From assembly GCA_014802445.1 (NCBI GenBank), contig JAAVCF010000002.1:119559-183558 (forward strand): a stretch of 64,000 nt of DNA, given 5' to 3'. The notes below the pieces were generated by a model. That model worked only from the letters and a program-made list of their open reading frames with translations. It did no database searches and was not told the origin of the DNA. Origin of the DNA: Bacteroides sp. (GTDB taxonomy: Bacteria; Bacteroidota; Bacteroidia; Bacteroidales; Muribaculaceae). The position numbers and the translations under genes are program-made. Positions 1 through 9,700 of the stretch are shown here, in pieces (positions within the stretch are counted from its first letter, which is position 1; each line of letters opens with the position of its first letter).

Positions 1-1734
1 ATGATTAAGAAAGAGGTGGTGCTTAATCCTGAAATCGATGTAAGCAGCATCGAAAATGAAACGGCACTTAACGAGCGGCTTATAAAAATAGCTCTTGAAA
101 AGCGCAACCAAATCGCCGAGGGTTATAAGGCTCAAGGTGTAAACCTTAACCCATTGCTGCTTATCCAACTCCCTAATGATAAAAAGGAGTCAATGACTAC
201 CGAGGACGAAAAAGTGGCGGAGCAGGTCAAAATGTACCTTAAATATATGTGCGACATTACCGTGGATAACGGCAAACTCGCCGTTTGGCTTTCAAATGAG
301 AAGTCAAATCTTGCAGGACTTGAAAATCCTACAAATCTCGCACAGGTGCTTCTATTTAAGGAAGCTATTGCTCTGGGCTGGGACTGTCCGCGAGCCGCTG
401 TTCTTCTTATCTTCCGTAAACTCCAAAGCGAGCAGTTTACTGTTCAGACCGTTGGGCGCATCCTCCGCATGCCTGAACAAAAGCACTACACTGATGAATT
501 GCTTAACGTTGGCTACGTTTATACTGACATCGCCAAAGATAAAATCGACATTGTTTCGGCTGATGCAGATTACATTCTGAATGATACACTCACCGCTCAT
601 CGCCGCGCCAATCTTTGCAACGTATCGCTAAAATCGGTTTATTCCGAGCGACCGAACATAGAGCGCAACTATCTTGGCCCCGACTTCCGAAAGGTTCTAT
701 ACGACACTGCTACCGAATTTTGGCGACTTGAAGAGGGAGGTGGTCTTTTCTCGATTGCTGAATTGGCTGCTATTCGCGGGGATGTCGAAGAGTACCAATC
801 TCTCCCCGAAACCGACGATTTAACTATAAATGAAAATCGTCGGAGAGTCAAGAACTCTATCCGACTGGATGTTAAGACTATCAATGTCGAAATTCCCAAA
901 GATGTTCACTTCCAAAACGAGGTGCAAACGCTAACAGTTGACCGCGCTAAATTTGCCAGAACTTCCGGCGAGATCGATGGCGTTTTTCTTGCCTATATCG
1001 AGGGCAAAGGTGGACAGTTTGAGCGGAAAGGACGTACCGACAAAATAGCGAGCTTGCTGACGGAGCTTATTGCCGATTTATTCGGCATCTATGAAACCGA
1101 CGCAAAGAAAGTGGTGCTGTATCATGACAATAAGCCAAAATTTGACCGATTGCTTGATATTGCTCTCGAAAGGTATGCTCGGAAACGTGCAATTGACGCC
1201 CATATCTCTGCTGCAAACCGCGTATATAAAGAACATGATTGGGAAGTGCCTGAGCTGCGCATTTATGATGCGGACACCAACCATGTTGCTGAAGCTGAAA
1301 ACCATGCACTGCTCCCGTTTGTTCAGCTAAATTCCGCATCCAGTCCCGAAAAAGAATTCGTAAAATTCCTTGAGGAGAACACGCAGTATATTGACTGGTG
1401 GTATAAGAACGGCGATAATGGTAAGGCCAATTATGCCATTGAATACCACAAAGGCGATGGGGGAGAAAAGGGATTGTTTTTCGTTGATTTCGTTATCCGC
1501 ATGAAAAACGGTCACATCTATCTTTTTGACACTAAGAGTGAAAATAGTGACCTTTTTGCACCCGAGAAGCACAATGCCTTGCTGGCCTACATAAAGGAGA
1601 ACTCCACAGCTCAGCAGCCGCTTGCAGGCGGCGTGATTATTAAGAAGGGGGCCAACTGGCTCTACTCACCCCACCCCATTTCCAACACCACTGACACTCT
1701 GAATTGGACTTGCTTTTATCCTGACCAAGCTTAG
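1..1734 (+). CDS. Type III restriction enzyme, Res (helicase-nuclease) subunit, C-terminal part
   Basis: Restriction subunit of a type III restriction-modification system; with its Mod partner it cleaves unmodified DNA after ATP-driven movement. Only the last 577 residues lie in the window, so the Walker A/DEAD half is upstream and the Met at base 1 is probably internal. Seen: SF2 helicase motif V around GWDCPRA (126-132), motif VI QTVGRILR (149-156), and a C-terminal PD-(D/E)XK-like nuclease core with D496 and D510-T-K512. Family members usually have about 900-1000 residues. No methylase gene is visible; it would be expected upstream. A related helicase-nuclease of another defence type is possible. 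The gene ends just before the housekeeping thrS operon, so it marks the right edge of a defence locus. Confidence 0.85.
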   Translation: MIKKEVVLNPEIDVSSIENETALNERLIKIALEKRNQIAEGYKAQGVNLNPLLLIQLPNDKKESMTTEDEKVAEQVKMYLKYMCDITVDNGKLAVWLSNEKSNLAGLENPTNLAQVLLFKEAIALGWDCPRAAVLLIFRKLQSEQFTVQTVGRILRMPEQKHYTDELLNVGYVYTDIAKDKIDIVSADADYILNDTLTAHRRANLCNVSLKSVYSERPNIERNYLGPDFRKVLYDTATEFWRLEEGGGLFSIAELAAIRGDVEEYQSLPETDDLTINENRRRVKNSIRLDVKTINVEIPKDVHFQNEVQTLTVDRAKFARTSGEIDGVFLAYIEGKGGQFERKGRTDKIASLLTELIADLFGIYETDAKKVVLYHDNKPKFDRLLDIALERYARKRAIDAHISAANRVYKEHDWEVPELRIYDADTNHVAEAENHALLPFVQLNSASSPEKEFVKFLEENTQYIDWWYKNGDNGKANYAIEYHKGDGGEKGLFFVDFVIRMKNGHIYLFDTKSENSDLFAPEKHNALLAYIKENSTAQQPLAGGVIIKKGANWLYSPHPISNTTDTLNWTCFYPDQA

Positions 1735-1765
1735 CTCACCATTGACAGAACATTTTCACCCCCCG

Positions 1766-1808
1766 CCGTCAGCGCTGCCCAAAGTGCGCTGGGGGGGGAC
1801 GGATTTTT
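1766..1808 (+). terminator. Terminator-like hairpin interrupted by a G8 tract
   Basis: CCGTCAGCGC (1766-1775) can pair with GCGCT (1786-1790) plus GACGG (1798-1802). The two halves of the right arm are separated by extra G residues of a G8 run (1791-1798), and the arm is followed by ATTTTT. It looks like an intrinsic terminator for the restriction gene whose right arm has gained a homopolymeric bulge. Confidence 0.5.
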
Positions 1809-1829
1809 GCGTTTTTCAGGGATTTTTTG

Positions 1830-1861
1830 CTTGAATTGTAATGATAATGTTTGTAACTTTG
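1830..1861 (+). promoter_or_regulatory. Promoter of the thrS operon
   Basis: A Bacteroidota-type -7 box TAACTTTG (1854-1861) lies 20 bases after a CTTG -33 element (1830-1833). Transcription would start near 1867, leaving a leader of about 45 bases before thrS that contains a small GGCCC/GGGTC hairpin. Confidence 0.75.
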
Positions 1862-1912
1862 CAGTCTGTAAGCGCGGCCCGTCCGTATGGGTCGTGATAA
1901 CCAATTTACTAC

Positions 1913-3856
1913 ATGAGCATAAAAATCACTTTTCCCGACTCTTCTGTCAAGGAATTTGAAAGCGGTGTAACCCCGCTTGACATTGCCCGCAGCCTCAGCC
2001 CTCAGCTGGCTAAGGAGGTGCTGGCCGCCACCGTTAACGATCAGCCTTGGGACATTGCCCGCCCCATCACTGCCGACGCTTCGCTGAAGCTTCACAAGTG
2101 GGAGGACAATGAAGGCAAGCACGCCTTCTGGCACTCTTCGGCCCACCTGCTCGCCGAAGCCCTCCAGGAGCTCTATCCCGGAATAAAGTTCGGCATCGGC
2201 CCCGCCATTGAAAACGGTTTCTACTACGACGTTGACCCCGGTGAACACACCATCACCGCTGCCGACTTCCCCCGCATCGAAAAGAAGATGCTGGAGCTGG
2301 CCCGCACCAAGCAGCCCATTGTCCGCGCCGACATCACCAAGGCCGACGCCCTCAAAATGTTCGGCGACCGTGGCGAAAACTATAAGTGTGAACTCATCTC
2401 CGAGCTCGAGGACGGCACCATCTCCACCTACACTCAGGGCTCATTTACCGACCTCTGCCGCGGTCCTCACATCGACACCACCGCCCCCATCAAGGCCGTG
2501 AAAATCATGTCGCTCGCCGGCGCTTACTGGCGCGGCGATGAAAAGCGTGACCAGCTGGTGCGCGTCTACGGCATCACCTTCCCCAAGCAGAAGATGCTCG
2601 ACGAGTATCTCGCCATGCTTGAGGAAGCCAAAAAGCGTGACCACCGCAAACTCGGCAAGGAGATGGAGCTCTTCGCCTTCTCACAGAAGGTGGGCGCCGG
2701 CCTTCCCCTCTGGCTTCCCAAAGGCGCAGCCCTGCGCGACCGCCTGGAGCAGTTCCTCCGCAAAATCCAGAAGCAGTATGGCTACCAGCAGGTAATCACC
2801 CCCCACATAGGCAACAAGATGCTCTATGTAACCTCAGGCCACTATGCAAAATACGGCAAGGACTCATTCCAGCCCATCCACACCCCCGAGGAGGGCGAGG
2901 AATACCTGCTCAAACCCATGAACTGCCCTCACCACTGCGAGATTTTCCGCGCCTATCCCCGCAGCTACCGTGAACTCCCCCTGCGCCTGGCCGAGTTCGG
3001 CACCGTCTATCGCTATGAGCAGAGCGGTGAGCTCCACGGCCTCACCCGTGTGCGCGGCTTCACGCAGGACGACGCCCACATTTTCTGCGCCCCTGAGCAG
3101 ATTAAGGACGAGTTCCTCAAGGTGATGGACATCATCCTCTACATCTTCAAGGCTCTCAAATTCGACAACTTCGAAGCCCAGATTTCGCTCCGTGACCCCA
3201 ACAATAAGGATAAGTACATTGGCAGCGATGAAAACTGGCACCTTGCCGAGCAGGCCATCATTGAAGCCTGCGCCGAGAAGGGCCTCAACGCCCGCACCGA
3301 GCTCGGCGAAGCCGCATTCTACGGTCCCAAGCTCGACTTCATGGTCAAGGATGCCATCGGCCGCCGCTGGCAGCTCGGCACCATCCAGGTGGACTATAAC
3401 CTCCCCGAACGCTTCGAGCTCGAATACACCGGCGCCGACAATCAGAAGCATCGTCCCGTGATGATTCATCGCGCCCCCTTCGGCTCGATGGAACGCTTCG
3501 TGGCCGTGCTCCTTGAGCACACCGCCGGACGCTTCCCCCTATGGCTCGCCCCTGACCAGGCCGTGGTGCTCCCCATCAGCGAGAAGTTTAACGACTACGC
3601 TTATGAGGTGGCCAAGCAGCTCAACGCAGCCGACGTGCGCGCCATCGTCGATGACCGCAACGAGAAAATCGGCAAGAAAATCCGCGACAATGAGCTCCGC
3701 CGAATCCCCTATCTCCTCATTGTAGGCGAAAAAGAGAAGGAAAATGGCGAAGTTTCTGTAAGAAAACAGGGCGAAGGTGATAAAGGTTCCGTAAAAATTG
3801 CTACCTTTGCGCAGAATTTGACTCAGGAAGTCAACGAAATGATCAACCAAAACTAA
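1913..3856 (+). CDS. thrS: Threonine--tRNA ligase
   Basis: Charges tRNA-Thr with threonine in the cytoplasm and edits mischarged Ser-tRNA-Thr. The 647 residues give the full bacterial layout: TGS domain (1-62), editing domain with HxxxH (H74, H78) and C182, class II catalytic core, and anticodon-binding domain from about 545. Zinc ligands C338, H389 and H519 are all present, matching the known C/H/H triad of the E. coli enzyme. It is first in an operon with infC, rpmI and rplT, a conserved translation cluster. The start is the first ATG after the promoter at 1854-1861. Nothing unusual. Confidence 0.98.
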   Translation: MSIKITFPDSSVKEFESGVTPLDIARSLSPQLAKEVLAATVNDQPWDIARPITADASLKLHKWEDNEGKHAFWHSSAHLLAEALQELYPGIKFGIGPAIENGFYYDVDPGEHTITAADFPRIEKKMLELARTKQPIVRADITKADALKMFGDRGENYKCELISELEDGTISTYTQGSFTDLCRGPHIDTTAPIKAVKIMSLAGAYWRGDEKRDQLVRVYGITFPKQKMLDEYLAMLEEAKKRDHRKLGKEMELFAFSQKVGAGLPLWLPKGAALRDRLEQFLRKIQKQYGYQQVITPHIGNKMLYVTSGHYAKYGKDSFQPIHTPEEGEEYLLKPMNCPHHCEIFRAYPRSYRELPLRLAEFGTVYRYEQSGELHGLTRVRGFTQDDAHIFCAPEQIKDEFLKVMDIILYIFKALKFDNFEAQISLRDPNNKDKYIGSDENWHLAEQAIIEACAEKGLNARTELGEAAFYGPKLDFMVKDAIGRRWQLGTIQVDYNLPERFELEYTGADNQKHRPVMIHRAPFGSMERFVAVLLEHTAGRFPLWLAPDQAVVLPISEKFNDYAYEVAKQLNAADVRAIVDDRNEKIGKKIRDNELRRIPYLLIVGEKEKENGEVSVRKQGEGDKGSVKIATFAQNLTQEVNEMINQN

Positions 3857-3865
3857 TCCCGCTGA

Positions 3866-4483
3866 ATGGAGAAAAAACCCTTTAATCCCGGAATACGCCG
3901 TCCGAGTCCCTCAGGTGCTCCCGGTCGTCGCGGTCCGCAACGTGGCCCCCAAGGTCGTAACAACCCTCGCGATCCCTATGCCACGAATGAACACATCCGA
4001 GCCCGTGAGGTACGCCTCGTAGGTGACAATGTGGAGCCGGGAATCTACCCCATCCAGCAGGCGCTCAAAATCGCTCAGGAGCTTGAGCTTGACCTCATCG
4101 AGATCTCGCCCACCGCTGAGCCTCCCGTCTGCAAGATTCTGGACTACAGCAAGTTCCTCTATCAGCAGAAGAAGCGCCAGAAGGAGCAGAAAGCCAAGGC
4201 CACCAAGGTGGTGGTTAAGGAAATCCGCTTCGGTCCGCAGACTGATGATCATGACTACGCCTTCAAGCTCAAACACGCCATCGGCTTCCTCCAGGAAGGT
4301 GCAAAAGTGAAGAGCTACGTGTTCTTCAAAGGCCGCTCCATCCTCTTCAAGGAGCAGGGCGAAGTGCTCCTCCTCCGCTTTGCGCAGGACCTCGAAGAGT
4401 ACGGCAAAGTTGAGCAGATGCCCGTCCTTGAAGGTAAGCGCATGACCATCATGATCACGCCCAAGAAAAAGAACCAGCAATGA
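3866..4483 (+). CDS. infC: Translation initiation factor IF-3
   Basis: Binds the 30S subunit, prevents early 50S joining and checks start codon and initiator tRNA. The IF3 N domain begins at about residue 40 ([11 protein letters not shown]) and the C domain covers about 117-203. It is preceded by about 40 residues rich in Gly, Pro and Arg that are absent from the compact enterobacterial protein; the ATG at 3866, nine bases after the thrS stop, is the only good start, so the tail appears real. Unlike E. coli infC it uses ATG rather than ATT, so start-codon autocontrol by that route is not expected. Cotranscribed with thrS, rpmI and rplT. Confidence 0.96.
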   Translation: MEKKPFNPGIRRPSPSGAPGRRGPQRGPQGRNNPRDPYATNEHIRAREVRLVGDNVEPGIYPIQQALKIAQELELDLIEISPTAEPPVCKILDYSKFLYQQKKRQKEQKAKATKVVVKEIRFGPQTDDHDYAFKLKHAIGFLQEGAKVKSYVFFKGRSILFKEQGEVLLLRFAQDLEEYGKVEQMPVLEGKRMTIMITPKKKNQQ

Positions 4484-4492
4484 CTCTAAAAA

Positions 4493-4519
4493 GGCCCCGG
4501 CCGCGTGTCGACCGGGACC
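4493..4519 (+). other. Hairpin between infC and rpmI
   Basis: GGCCCCGG (4493-4500) pairs with CCGGGACC (4512-4519) with one mismatch. No U tract follows, so it is not a standard terminator. Its place just before rpmI makes it a candidate site for L20 autocontrol or transcript processing; that role is inference only. Confidence 0.4.
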
Positions 4520-4553
4520 AAAACTCGAATTAATATTTTTTAACAACAACACA

Positions 4554-4754
4554 ATGCCCAAGATTAAGACTAACTCCGGTGCCAAAAAGAGGTTCGCCCT
4601 TACCGGATCAGGAAAGATCAAGAGAAAACACGCTTACCACAGCCACATCCTCACCAAGAAGACCAAGAAGCAGAAACGCAATCTTGACCACTTCACTCTG
4701 GTTGACAAGACAAACGTAAGCGCCGTTAAGGAACTCCTCGCGCTCAAGTCGTAA
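4554..4754 (+). CDS. rpmI: 50S ribosomal protein L35
   Basis: Small, very basic protein of the large ribosomal subunit, 66 residues, which is typical. It has the family start [14 protein letters not shown] and a Lys/Arg-rich middle (KKTKKQKRN). It lies between infC and rplT, the usual order. The ATG at 4554 follows an A-rich leader without a strong Shine-Dalgarno sequence, which is common in Bacteroidota. Confidence 0.97.
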   Translation: MPKIKTNSGAKKRFALTGSGKIKRKHAYHSHILTKKTKKQKRNLDHFTLVDKTNVSAVKELLALKS

Positions 4755-4863
4755 GAGTCACCCCTGTCTCTTTACATTTTAATTCGAAACCCATTTTTTA
4801 ACCGGATGCCCAGCCCCGCAAGCGCAAAATCATTGCCGCTGACATCCACAACCATCAACTAAA

Positions 4864-5214
4864 ATGCCAAGATCAGTAAACCACGTGGCCTCTCGTGCCC
4901 GCCGCAAGAAAATCCTCAAACTCACCCGTGGCTACTTCGGTTGCCGTCGTAACGTGTGGACCGTAGCCAAGAACACTTGGGAAAAGGGTCTCACTTACGC
5001 TTACCGTGACCGCAAGGACAAGAAGCGCAACTTCCGCGCTCTCTGGATTCAGCGTATCAACGCTGCTGCTCGCATGGAGGATCTCTCTTACAGCAAGCTC
5101 ATGGGCCTCATCCACAAAAGCGGCATTGAGATTAACCGCAAGGTCCTCGCTGACCTCGCTCTCAACAATCCCGCTGCCTTCAAGGCAATCGTGGACAAGG
5201 TGAAGAACGCCTAA
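4864..5214 (+). CDS. rplT: 50S ribosomal protein L20
   Basis: Early-assembly 23S rRNA-binding protein; in other bacteria it also represses its own operon. 116 residues with the family start [16 protein letters not shown], and the basic N-terminal half that threads into rRNA. Last gene of the thrS-infC-rpmI-rplT operon, 109 bases after rpmI and directly before a strong terminator. Confidence 0.98.
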   Translation: MPRSVNHVASRARRKKILKLTRGYFGCRRNVWTVAKNTWEKGLTYAYRDRKDKKRNFRALWIQRINAAARMEDLSYSKLMGLIHKSGIEINRKVLADLALNNPAAFKAIVDKVKNA

Positions 5215-5250
5215 GCGTTCCCCCCGCTCCGAATTCAGGAACATATCCCC

Positions 5251-5289
5251 GGGAGACAGTCAGACACGCTGACTGTCTCCCCTTTTTTT
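5251..5289 (+). terminator. Intrinsic terminator of the thrS-rplT operon
   Basis: A perfect 13-base-pair stem, GGGAGACAGTCAG (5251-5263) with CTGACTGTCTCCC (5269-5281), a five-base loop, then a run of seven T. Confidence 0.95.
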
Positions 5290-5326
5290 ACCCCCGGCAA
5301 ATCACTCCGTTGTCAAAAGAATTTCG

Positions 5327-5334
5327 TAACTTTG
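5327..5334 (+). promoter_or_regulatory. -7 box of the hpt-adk promoter
   Basis: TAACTTTG, the Bacteroidota -7 consensus, lies 35 bases before the hpt ATG. No good TTTG is found at the expected -33 distance. The box overlaps a possible in-frame TTG start at 5310, which argues that the ATG at 5370 is the true start. Confidence 0.65.
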
Positions 5335-5369
5335 CCCTCAAATTTGATTTTCTAAACGCCTTAACCTTA

Positions 5370-5924
5370 ATGAAGCGAATTCAATACGACGGGCTCTCAT
5401 TCGTGCCCTACATCGATAGAGAACAAATCGCTGACCGCATCCGTGAAATCGGCCGGCAGATAACCGAGGAATTCCGCGGCAAGCGCCCCCTGATTATATG
5501 CGTCCTCAACGGCGCATTCCCTTTTGCTTCTGACCTCTTCCGCCAGATTGACACCGACGCCGAGATTGCCTTTATAAAGCTCAGCAGCTACCAGGGCACA
5601 GGCTCCACAGGCGTTGTCAAAGAAATCATGGGCCTCTCGGCCGACATTGAAGGCCGCTCCGTGATTGTGGTGGAGGACATCATTGACACCGGCAACACCA
5701 TCCACAAGCTCAAAGCCGACCTCGAAGCCCGCAAGCCCGCCACTCTCCGCATTGCCACCCTCCTTTTCAAGCCCGAAGCGCTCAAGAAGGATGTCAAGCC
5801 TGACTACGTGGGCTTCAACATCCCAAACAAATTCATCATCGGCTTCGGCCTTGACCTCGACGGGCTGGCACGCAACCTCCCTGACATCTGGGTCCACGAA
5901 TCAGAAAACAACTCTGCCGAATAA
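5370..5924 (+). CDS. hpt: Hypoxanthine phosphoribosyltransferase
   Basis: Purine salvage: converts hypoxanthine (and probably guanine) plus PRPP to IMP or GMP. 184 residues, type I phosphoribosyltransferase fold. The PRPP-binding motif VIVVEDIIDTGNT begins at residue 98, and the C-terminal hood ends at FGLDLDGLARNLPDIW. The frame is open back to a TTG at 5310, but that stretch contains the promoter, so ATG 5370 is chosen. It lies 67 bases before adk and is probably cotranscribed with it, pairing two nucleotide enzymes. Confidence 0.95.
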   Translation: MKRIQYDGLSFVPYIDREQIADRIREIGRQITEEFRGKRPLIICVLNGAFPFASDLFRQIDTDAEIAFIKLSSYQGTGSTGVVKEIMGLSADIEGRSVIVVEDIIDTGNTIHKLKADLEARKPATLRIATLLFKPEALKKDVKPDYVGFNIPNKFIIGFGLDLDGLARNLPDIWVHESENNSAE

Positions 5925-5991
5925 CTCACCCCTCCTCATCTCCGGCAGAAACATCTACAATCATCATTATCCACATTCCCCACTCATCACC

Positions 5992-6567
5992 ATGTTCAAT
6001 CTCGTAATTTTCGGCGCCCCCGGCAGCGGAAAAGGCACACAGAGCGAAAAGATTATCGACACCTACGGATTGCACCACATATCCACCGGCGAGCTTCTTC
6101 GTGACCAGATAAGCCGCGGCACCGACCTCGGCAAGATTGCCGACAGCTACATCTCAAAAGGCCAGCTCATCCCCGACGACCTTATGATCCGCATCCTCGA
6201 GACCGAGCTTGACACCCCCAAGGCTGCCAACGGCGTGATTTTCGACGGCTTTCCCCGCACCATCCCCCAGGCCGACGCCCTCAAGAAAATGCTTGAGCGC
6301 CGCGGCACTTCGCTCCACACCGTTGTGGGCCTCGAAGTGGACGATGCCGAACTCATGGACCGCCTTGTGAAGCGCGGCAAGGACTCCGGCCGAAGCGATG
6401 ACAATCCCGACACCATCAAGAACCGCCTCAACGTGTACCACTCCACCACCCAGCCCCTGCGTGACTACTATCTCAACGAAGGCAGCTACCACGGAGTGAA
6501 AGGCACTGGCACCGTCGATGAAATCTTCAATCACATCCGCACCCACATCGACACCATCAAAAAGTAA
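5992..6567 (+). CDS. adk: Adenylate kinase
   Basis: Catalyses ATP + AMP to 2 ADP, balancing adenine nucleotides. 191 residues with P-loop GAPGSGKGT (8-16), the FDGFPRT motif near residue 83, and a short LID lacking the Cys4 zinc site, the short form. The reading frame is open far upstream through hpt, but the ATG at 5992 directly precedes the P-loop and gives the normal family length. A strong terminator follows. In many Bacteroidales hpt and adk are neighbours, as here. Confidence 0.97.
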   Translation: MFNLVIFGAPGSGKGTQSEKIIDTYGLHHISTGELLRDQISRGTDLGKIADSYISKGQLIPDDLMIRILETELDTPKAANGVIFDGFPRTIPQADALKKMLERRGTSLHTVVGLEVDDAELMDRLVKRGKDSGRSDDNPDTIKNRLNVYHSTTQPLRDYYLNEGSYHGVKGTGTVDEIFNHIRTHIDTIKK

Positions 6568-6590
6568 TCCCCCCTCCCCTCCGCATAATC

Positions 6591-6625
6591 AAAGGCGCCT
6601 CCCGGCTTCGGGACGGCGCCTTTTT
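6591..6625 (+). terminator. Intrinsic terminator after adk
   Basis: AAAGGCGCC (6591-6599) pairs with GGCGCC plus T residues (6615-6623), with an inner TCCCG/CGGGA stem and a GCTT loop, then a T run. Confidence 0.93.
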
Positions 6626-6700
6626 AGCATCCTCCAATCATCTCCCGTCCTCCTTCCCCTCCATCCCTCCCACACGTTCCGCAGCGCGCCAAAAGCGCAG

Positions 6701-6735
6701 AAAAAAGGCGTCGTCCCTCACGAGACGACGCCTTT
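6701..6735 (-). terminator. Intrinsic terminator of the giant surface-protein gene
   Basis: Read leftward, AAAGGCGTCGTC pairs with GACGACGCCTTT around an eight-base loop and is followed by a T run (the A tract at 6701-6706). It lies 27 bases after the stop codon of the 2125-residue protein. Confidence 0.93.
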
Positions 6736-6761
6736 CAAGATATTGGGATGTGTTAGGTTCT

Positions 6762-9700
6762 TTAACGCTTAATCAGGCGAGCTGAAGCACCGGCTGCGCG
6801 CACAATGTAGAGACCTGAGGTGAGGTCGCCCACATTGATGGTGGCCTTCGTTTCAGAGCTTTCAGCCTGCTTCACGAGACGTCCGTCAAGAGTGAACACT
6901 CCGATTTCGCCGAGAGCTGAGGAAGCGCTCACGCTCACCACATCATCGGCGGGGTTGGGATACACTGCAAGCGAACCGACAGCCACGCTCACACTGTCAA
7001 TGCCTGTGAGAGTGGAAACATTCACAGGAGTCTTGACAGCTGCGGCAGCCATCACTGACTGAATGTTAGCCTCAGCCTCACGAGCGGCAGGAGCAGCCTT
7101 AAGCTCGGTCACGCCGCCGGCAATATTCAGGCGGGGAGCAACGGTTTCTGACACCACACCGTTTTCATCAACGGGAGCGAGAATCAGAGGATACTCATTG
7201 GTTACCAGAGAGTACACATCGTCAAGGTCGCCACGGAAGTCAGCAGGTTCGGTGGCCATGTGGTGGAGGCGCAGAGTGAGCACACCGTCGCGGGCAGCCA
7301 CCCAACCGAAGTTGTCGGTGTCATTATTGATGGCGGCGGCAGCAGCGGGCTCGTTCTCCTCGGGAGTTACCGCAGGCGTGGTGGCCATAGGCACACCACC
7401 CTTGAAGAATCCGTTGGCGGCGCCGTGGTGGGCGTCAAGCAGCGCATGAACATTGTTAGAAGCATAGAAGCCTACAAAGTTGTTGAGCTCGGGAGTGGGC
7501 ACGCTGAACGTGTGGTTCACGTAAGCATCCCAGCGGCTGCAATCATCATCAGCCACATACTCGGGCTTGGCGTCAGAGGCGATGCCGTCCACGGGGAGCA
7601 CCACATCGTTGAGCGCAGTCTGAGCCACGCTGGCAGTCACGGCGGTAGCCTTCACAGTGGCGCTCTTGTCGGCGCGGATATAGGTCACGGCGTTGGTGCT
7701 GGTCACCTTCAGCTCGCTCTGAGCATCGGGAGTAATCAGCATCTGGCCCTTCACATCCTCGGGAGCCTCAGCCAGCTGTTCGGCAAGAGCCTCGCCGGCG
7801 GTGACATTCGAGGTCATCACGGGCACATAGTCAATCTGAGCCTCAGTGGTGTGGTTCAGACCGGTGCCGCGTTCAAAGGTGGTGGTGTAAGTGTTGGTGC
7901 GGTCGTTGACTGTCACACTGGTTTCATAAGCAATGTCCCAGTTGGCAATCACATCATCAGTCACTGCCAGAGCGGCAAACGCGCCGTTCACAGAAGCCTT
8001 GTTGACCTTGTGATAAGGAGCCTTGTGGGCATCGGCGGTTGAGCCGATAGCGGCAGCCTGGCGGCCCTCGCTTGCATGAATGAGAGTGTCATAGTCAGCA
8101 ATCTCGCCATCCACGGCGCTTACAGTCAGCGCTGCGGGAGCAAATGTGGTGGCGGGCATCACGAGCTGCTCAAGGTCAGTCTGGTTGATTTCCACCTCGG
8201 CCACAACATCGCCGTCGGCATTGAGTGCCACTGCGGTAGCACGATAGTTGCGTGAGGGATCCACATGCTTCACAAGAAGCTCGGGAACCATCATCGAGCG
8301 GAGATCGTCGGCATCAGGAGCGGCCACAGGCACGTCAAACACATAGAAGCCGTCGGCATCGATTTCGCCGGTAATCTCCTGACCGCCCACCATCACGCCG
8401 GCGGGGCGAGTGGTTTCGGTGAAGGAATCGTTAACATAGCGGCCGCCCTGAAGCTTCTCCATCTCGAGGCTTACGCGGTAAGACTGCACTTTGGGAAGCT
8501 CGTTGGCCAGCGACTCGAGCTCTGACGACACATAGTCACTCTCAGAGAAGTCAGTCTTCACATCGAGGTCAAATGAATAGTAGGCATTGCCGGCCTCGCT
8601 GGCTTCGCGGTCAGCGTAAACGCCCTGCTGCATGCCCAGCTGGAGCACGGTCTTGTTGAGCACACCGTAGATGGCTGATTCCATAATCTTCAGGCCCCAC
8701 TGGGTGCCGAGGGTCACGAGCTCAACCTTAACGGCTGCCACATTCTTCCAGGGGATGACGCGACCTTCCTCATCAAGGAGGGGGAAGCCGTTCTCATCGG
8801 CGGGATAGATGCGCTGAGTCTCAACCTGACCCACACCCATCCAGCGCAGACCGACGAAGGAGGCCACTTCTTCCCACTTGTCAGTGCCGTCCTCATTCTT
8901 CATCACGTTGCCATCCTCATCACAGAACAGCAGGTGAACATTGTAGTCACGGGCATAAGCACCTTCAAACTGGAGGCCGATCATATCCAGCTCCTTCACA
9001 TAGCGTGAAGCAGTGGCACCTTCGGCGTCATAGTCCTCGCCGCGATAGTCCATGATCAGCTCATAGGGTCGCTCAAGGGTGGTGTTGGCAGGATACTTGT
9101 AGGTCTGACCCATGTGGTCGCCGGGGCCGTAGTAACCAACGGCATACCATGAGCCGTAAGAGCCGTCAGATGCATTCTGAGGAGCGGTGCCAAGGAAAGA
9201 AAGGTCACGGTCACCGATACCGGGCTTACCGTCGACTTCCCAGTTCTCGTCGTAGTCAACGGCATTGTCGTAAGCATACGCATAGCGGTTCACGTTGCCA
9301 CGGTCAGAGAAGGTGTAGATAGTGAAATCCTTCGACACGATTTCCGATCCGTCAGGCAGGCTTGCCACGGCGCGCACGCTCTCGGCGCCCACCTTGTCGG
9401 GATCATAGATATAGCAGGGCCAGGTAATCTCGCGGTAATGCACGGTCTTGCCGTTGGTCACGATTTCGGTGCCGAGCTCATTATTCTCGTCAAGGATATA
9501 GAGGCGCACATTGTCATCATTGTCCACAAACTCGCGACCATAGCAGTCCACGCCGAGATATGACAGCTTCAGCGGATTGTTCTGGTTGAGGTCAGTAGAG
9601 GTGACAATCCAGTCATTGTCAATCGAGCGGTTAGCCTGGTTAGAGCAGTCGAAGGTGGGAGTGACCACGCTGAGCATGCGGGTGTCCGGATAGTCAATGA

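Noticed and set aside
4755-4863. Gene or riboswitch between rpmI and rplT
   Set aside because: The gap has no open frame of note and no recognisable RNA motif; a plain operon spacer fits.
5310-5369. Longer hpt starting at the TTG at 5310
   Set aside because: The extra codons contain the -7 box TAACTTTG and do not resemble the family N-terminus.
5665-5991. Long open frame upstream of adk suggesting a fused protein
   Set aside because: It is the +1 shadow of hpt with Ser/Pro/Thr-rich nonsense; the P-loop starts at ATG 5992.
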